Shown here one piece after another: positions 33,418 to 36,905 of a stretch of DNA of 36,905 bases. The position numbers were made by a program, and so were the translations under genes. Position 1 is the first letter of the stretch. Each line of letters opens with the position of its first letter. This DNA comes from Firmicutes bacterium CAG:95 (GTDB taxonomy: Bacteria > Bacillota > Clostridia > Lachnospirales > Lachnospiraceae). The DNA is taken from positions 1 through 36,905 of the forward strand of contig FR902859.1 in the NCBI GenBank assembly GCA_000438155.1, written 5' to 3'. Under the pieces are notes generated by a model that ran no database searches, had not been told where the DNA came from, and saw nothing but the letters and a program-made list of their open reading frames with translations.

Positions 33418-34493
33418 ATGGATTCAAGAGTTTTACAAACACAGAAATGGTTAAACGATACCTATGGCAATGTAGCCAATTTTCCAAAGGTGGATGAAGA
33501 TGGCATAACGGGCAATTCAACTTTTCACGCATTAATCTATGCACTTCAGATAGAAATCGGGGTAGAAAACCCAGATGGTATATTTGGCAAAGATACGCTC
33601 CGTAAATGTCCTACATTACGTGCCGGTCTTCTTCCCAGTTCTGAAGTTCCTCGAAATATTATCTATATATTACAGGGTTCCTTATGGTGTAAGGGTATTT
33701 CTCCTGGTGGTTTTACCGGTGTTTTCGGTCCGTTGACAGCAAATGCAATTTCAGAGTTTCAGACCGCTGCCGGTATTACTGCTGATAAGGTAGTATATCC
33801 TTATGTTCTTCAAGGCATTATGAATACGGATAGTTATTCTTTCCAAAGTACCGAGGACATATATGACACCTATCGAAATGCTACTGCTTTAGATACCTCT
33901 ACCAAGTTAACGCTCGAAGATGCCATTGCAATAAAACAGAAAAATTACACTGATGTCGGAAGATACTTAACAAATGCGTCAAGCAATGGCTTAGACAAGG
34001 CTTTGTCATTAGATGAAATGGAAATCCTAATTGCTGTCGGATTAAATGTCTTTCCAATCTTTCAAACTATTGGAAACAAAGTTTCCTACTTTACTGCACA
34101 ACAGGGGCTTGCCGATGGATTGGCTGCCAAAGAAGCTGCTCAGAAATTTGGATTTCCCCCTTCTGCAACAATCTATTTCTGCGTAGATTATGATGTTTTA
34201 ATGGCAGATATTGAAGGTAACATCCTCCCCTGGGTCTGCCGCAAATCATGGGATTTAATTATTCCTTTGCCGGATATTCTTCTGCCAAAGACATGTTTGA
34301 TAGTTTTTGTATTGACGAATACACCCAGGCAGCGGCTTTTGGTAGATTTATTGCCGCATATGATAATGGTTCCCCGCTATCTGCCTGCCAACAGTGCGAT
34401 TTCTTTGAAATGGCTAAAATATATAATGGAAATGGTGAGGCATATAAACCTAAATTAGAAAAAAATACTGCTGATTACGCCAATGCCTTATAA
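33418..34493 (+). pseudogene. Chimeric, frameshifted lysin-like gene (DUF1906 head, muramidase tail)
   Basis: The frame from ATG 33418 (GGTGG 8 bases upstream) starts with two peptidoglycan-binding-like segments (TQKWLNDTYG, GITGNSTFHALIYALQ; GFTGVFGPLTANAISEFQ), followed by a DUF1906 glycoside-hydrolase-like domain (DVGRYLTNAS, LNVFPIFQTIGNKVSYF, TIYFCVDYDVLMADIEGNI). At about 34230 this domain breaks off mid-fold. The remaining sequence makes sense only in the frame shifted by one base: LPQIMGFNYSFAGYSSAKDM and FFEMAKIYNGNGEAYKPKLE, which resemble the C-terminal half of the N-acetylmuramidase family (PF11860), ending at TAA 34491. A deletion seems to have joined two neighbouring or related genes out of frame. 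The first frame itself runs on to 34458 as nonsense. It is the only plus-strand gene, and the missing muramidase half would carry the catalytic Glu. Confidence 0.75.
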
Positions 34494-34520
34494 TTTCTCC
34501 CACTAATAAATATTGACCAA

Positions 34521-34577
34521 TACGCCTCGGTAAATATTCACAGCCAATTAATATGAGTTACCGAGGCGTATATTTTT
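34521..34577 (+). terminator. Terminator between the convergent pseudogene and lipoprotein gene
   Basis: TACGCCTCGGTAA (34521-34533) and TTACCGAGGCGTA (34558-34570) are perfect 13-base arms, with an inner ATATT/AATAT pair, followed on the plus strand by TATTTTTAC. It lies within the 92-base gap between the two convergent genes and may work in both directions. Confidence 0.8.
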
Positions 34578-34585
34578 ACAAGTCA

Positions 34586-36622
34586 TTATCCCACAAAGTA
34601 TTTTCGTGCATACTGACATATATATTCAATTGTGCGATTCTCATTCATAACGTTCTCTTCAATATCTGCATCCAGTTCCTCTGGAATATAAAATGAATTA
34701 TCGGATGCAATATAAATGGTAACACCAGGACGCGGAGTCATTCCATCCGGACCTGCTCCCATAAGATAATAGGATATAATAATAATATCTTTCTTATGAT
34801 CATTATTTATATCCCGAAACGCAACCGCTCCAACATTGTCATAAATCCCTATATATTTATATAAACCATTATAAGGAAAGCGGTGTGGAAATTTATATAA
34901 AATCTGCTCATCTTTCATTAAATAGAACGTGGCATCCTCCCAGATATATTGTGGTTTACAGGACACAAAAGTAACGTCTCCCCAATCTTTCAAAGAAATA
35001 TCATATGTCTGTTCATCAATTTGGGTTTCTTTAATTTGTTCCAACAGAGTATATTGTTCTTCGTCAATATAACAGGCTATTCCATAAATATACACCACTC
35101 TATAACCATAGTCATCCTCATAGTACGCAATGTACATATGATCCTCATCCGGAAAGGATTCTTCAAAATAAGGCTTACCCCAGATTTTCTCCACTTCTTC
35201 CCGCGTCATTCCAATGTCAACTTTACCATTCCTGATTCCATAACTACTATACTCAATATACCTAAGATCATCTTGTACCTGACCAAACCCGAATATAAAA
35301 TTACACTTCTCCGTTATAATTTCATACTGATATCTCTCCTCTGATACTCCTTCTATCAGCCTGTATTCAATCCCTTCATCATCAAGCAGTTTCATTACTT
35401 CCTCTGCCGACGTTCCATATTTTAGATCTTTAAATTTGAGTTGCGGCTGACGATCCTTTTCTTTAATTGATATTCTTTGAAACACATCGGAGTAAGTTAC
35501 TGTAACAGGTGGAAAGTCTGGATCTTCATCTGTTCGGAGAATGTCACCATAAAGCAGATACGTCCAGCTTTTGCTTCCCTCCCCTTCTACTTCATATCCA
35601 CATGCATATACGCTTCCATCTTTCTTTTCCACAAATGTAACATAAGGATACTGACACCTATAAGGACTTATATACCCATCACATACCGTTTTCTCTATCG
35701 TATCAAACCTTATCTCATCCATCCAGACCATCTTGACATCTTCCAATACCATAACCGGTTCCTCAATAAAGTCCTGATCTCCACTATCATATCCACAACT
35801 GCCAAATGTATTATTTCCCCATGTCCATAAGGTCCCGTCCTCTTTGATTGCAGCCATACAGAACTGTCCACAGGTTACATATATGACATGATCCAACATT
35901 TTCACCGGTTTTGAATACTGTAGTCCCACTGCCTTTTCAATATTTTTAGCAGAGGTAGTTATTATTTCTCCCCACCACCATACCGATCCATCTTTTTTAA
36001 GTGCTGCGATTCCTCTCATCGTTACACGGGCATACCAGACATCCTGCAGCAGGCATACCGGAGTGGAAGCCGCGACAGCAGCCGGATTTGTAATATAATC
36101 CTCTGTTATCTCCATCCCCATTATTCCATTCAGATTAGCACCCATACCATACAATTCTCCCTTTTCGGTCAAATAAATTGTAAAATACTGATTGGCATCC
36201 ACATGCACCACATTTTCAGCAATCTTCTGCGGTGTCATTACATAATCACCCAAACTATTCTGCTCTCCATTTCCGAGCTGTCCATAATCATTTCTTCCAT
36301 ATCCCCACAGAACATTATGTGAATCAATATAATAACGATTCAGATTGTTAGATTGATTTTTAATATAATAATTTTCAATGTGGAATTCTTTATTATCTAA
36401 TTGAAGATTATCGATGCTTTCCACTTCATAAACAGGATAGGTAATATCCTCTTCCTCTGAAAGTGTCTCATCATTCGCTTCTTCCTCATCTTCTTTTGTG
36501 ATGTCTTCTGCTATGTTCTGATCCTGTGGATCTCCCACCAGCGTTCCACAAGCCGAAAGGAATAACATACTCATACATAGTGCTGTTCCCATTACTGTCA
36601 TTTTAAAATTTTTAAGTTTCAT
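34586..36622 (-). CDS. RCC1-repeat lipoprotein
   Basis: A 678-residue secreted lipoprotein of unknown function. The signal peptide ends in the lipobox LSAC with Cys25, followed by a highly acidic linker (residues 38-65). Residues 80-380 contain about five RCC1-type propeller repeats, e.g. LWGYGRNDYGQLGNG, GSVWWWG, GTLWTWGNNTFGSCG and GSVYACG. Two later segments (from about 400 and 474) begin KYGTSAEEVMKLL and GMTREEVEKIWGKP, the opening helix seen in BamE/BLIP-like small domains. Near 610 there is an FG-GAP-like Ca-binding stretch DINNDHKKDI. ATG 36622 is chosen because it gives a short lipoprotein leader; upstream ATG 36640 and GTG 36649 are possible and sit closer to a GAGGA motif. It has no operon partner and lies downstream of the tRNA-Cys terminator. 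Confidence 0.8.
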   Translation of the reverse strand: MKLKNFKMTVMGTALCMSMLFLSACGTLVGDPQDQNIAEDITKEDEEEANDETLSEEEDITYPVYEVESIDNLQLDNKEFHIENYYIKNQSNNLNRYYIDSHNVLWGYGRNDYGQLGNGEQNSLGDYVMTPQKIAENVVHVDANQYFTIYLTEKGELYGMGANLNGIMGMEITEDYITNPAAVAASTPVCLLQDVWYARVTMRGIAALKKDGSVWWWGEIITTSAKNIEKAVGLQYSKPVKMLDHVIYVTCGQFCMAAIKEDGTLWTWGNNTFGSCGYDSGDQDFIEEPVMVLEDVKMVWMDEIRFDTIEKTVCDGYISPYRCQYPYVTFVEKKDGSVYACGYEVEGEGSKSWTYLLYGDILRTDEDPDFPPVTVTYSDVFQRISIKEKDRQPQLKFKDLKYGTSAEEVMKLLDDEGIEYRLIEGVSEERYQYEIITEKCNFIFGFGQVQDDLRYIEYSSYGIRNGKVDIGMTREEVEKIWGKPYFEESFPDEDHMYIAYYEDDYGYRVVYIYGIACYIDEEQYTLLEQIKETQIDEQTYDISLKDWGDVTFVSCKPQYIWEDATFYLMKDEQILYKFPHRFPYNGLYKYIGIYDNVGAVAFRDINNDHKKDIIIISYYLMGAGPDGMTPRPGVTIYIASDNSFYIPEELDADIEENVMNENRTIEYICQYARKYFVG

Positions 36623-36694
36623 CTCTGCAATGTCTCCCATCTTCCTCACATGTTTATCCCCGTTTATTCCTTCTCAATTGCCATAAATTTCTAT

Positions 36695-36740
36695 ATAATA
36701 AAAAGCTTGAATCACTGATGTCTCAATGTTTCAAGCTTTT
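36695..36740 (-). terminator. Terminator after tRNA-Cys
   Basis: AAAAGCTTGAA (36730-36740 on the minus strand) and TTCAAGCTTTT (36701-36711) form an 11-bp stem with an 18-base loop, followed by TATTATATAG. It lies 6 bases after the tRNA. Confidence 0.75.
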
Positions 36741-36745
36741 CTTAG

Positions 36746-36816
36746 AGGCGTGAGCCGGATTTGAACCGGCGATGACGGTGTTGCAGACCGGGGCCTTACC
36801 ACTTGGCTATCACGCC
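36746..36816 (-). tRNA. tRNA-Cys (GCA anticodon)
   Basis: A full cloverleaf on the minus strand: 7-bp acceptor GGCGTGA/TCACGCC, D-arm AGCCAAGTGGTAAGGC, anticodon stem CCGGT...with loop CTGCAAC giving anticodon GCA, T-arm GCCGGTTCAAATCCGGC, discriminator T. CCA is not encoded. It follows another tRNA (36877 on) and shares its transcript. Confidence 0.95.
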
Positions 36817-36876
36817 ATACCATATAAATTTAAAAATTACAGATTACTAAAGCTTATGCAGGATAATCTATAAAAA

Positions 36877-36905
36877 TGACTCCGACGGGAATCGAACCCG
36901 TGTTA
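36877..36905 (-). tRNA. 3' end of a tRNA, probably tRNA-Glu, cut by window edge
   Basis: The minus strand reads TAACACGGGTTCGATTCCC then GTCGGAGTCA, i.e. T-arm ACGGG/CCCGT with TTCGATT loop, acceptor 3' side and discriminator A. The TAACACGGGTTCGATTCCC variable/T-arm wording is typical of Firmicute tRNA-Glu, but the anticodon is outside the window. Confidence 0.65.

Overview
The window looks like chromosomal DNA of a spore-forming anaerobic Firmicute, most likely a Lachnospiraceae member. Supporting signs are moderate GC, strong AGGAGG-type ribosome binding sites, a T-box leader on ileS, an AbrB-type SpoVT regulator with a sigma-G-type promoter, a short DUF951 gene near rpsF-ssb-rpsR, and DUF4143 ATPases. 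No phage, IS element or CRISPR array is visible. All intact genes lie on the minus strand; the only plus-strand gene is a broken lysin-like pseudogene.

Layout from left to right. 1-404: 5' end of a truncated AAA/DUF4143 ATPase, its promoter, and a GC-rich palindromic repeat. 405-11490: metabolic block with an aconitase-family hydratase, a PaaI-type thioesterase, a tandem-repeat remnant of a small ORF, a two-domain PPK2 (polyphosphate:AMP phosphotransferase), glycogen phosphorylase and ileS with its T-box. 11494-14622: a MerR-methyltransferase fusion with a 19-bp-spacer promoter, a metallophosphoesterase in the same operon, and a decayed ADP-ribosylglycohydrolase. 14826-18428: a HelD-type helicase carrying an unexpected C-terminal module that resembles the N-terminal beta-sandwich of GH31 glycosidases. 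18735-24304: an oligopeptide/nickel-type ABC transporter operon (substrate-binding lipoprotein, two ATPases, two permeases).

24454-28320: Na+/phosphate symporter with PHO-box-like direct repeats upstream, spoVT, and a MATE exporter whose stop codon lies inside the spoVT sigma-G promoter. 28468-30121: a second, intact AAA/DUF4143 ATPase and a degenerate purine-rich repeat. 30146-33201: rpsF-ssb-rpsR operon, DUF951, then a YdcF-like protein and a sirtuin deacetylase in one operon. 33418-34493: plus-strand chimeric pseudogene (DUF1906 head, muramidase tail). 34586-36622: RCC1-repeat lipoprotein. 36746-36905: tRNA-Cys and the 3' end of a probable tRNA-Glu.

Most genes are standard core or accessory functions. 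The best candidates for something undescribed are the HelD-GH31-domain fusion, the MerR-methyltransferase autoregulator, and the RCC1 lipoprotein with two GMTxEEV-type segments. All functional statements come from reading motifs by eye; no database search was possible.
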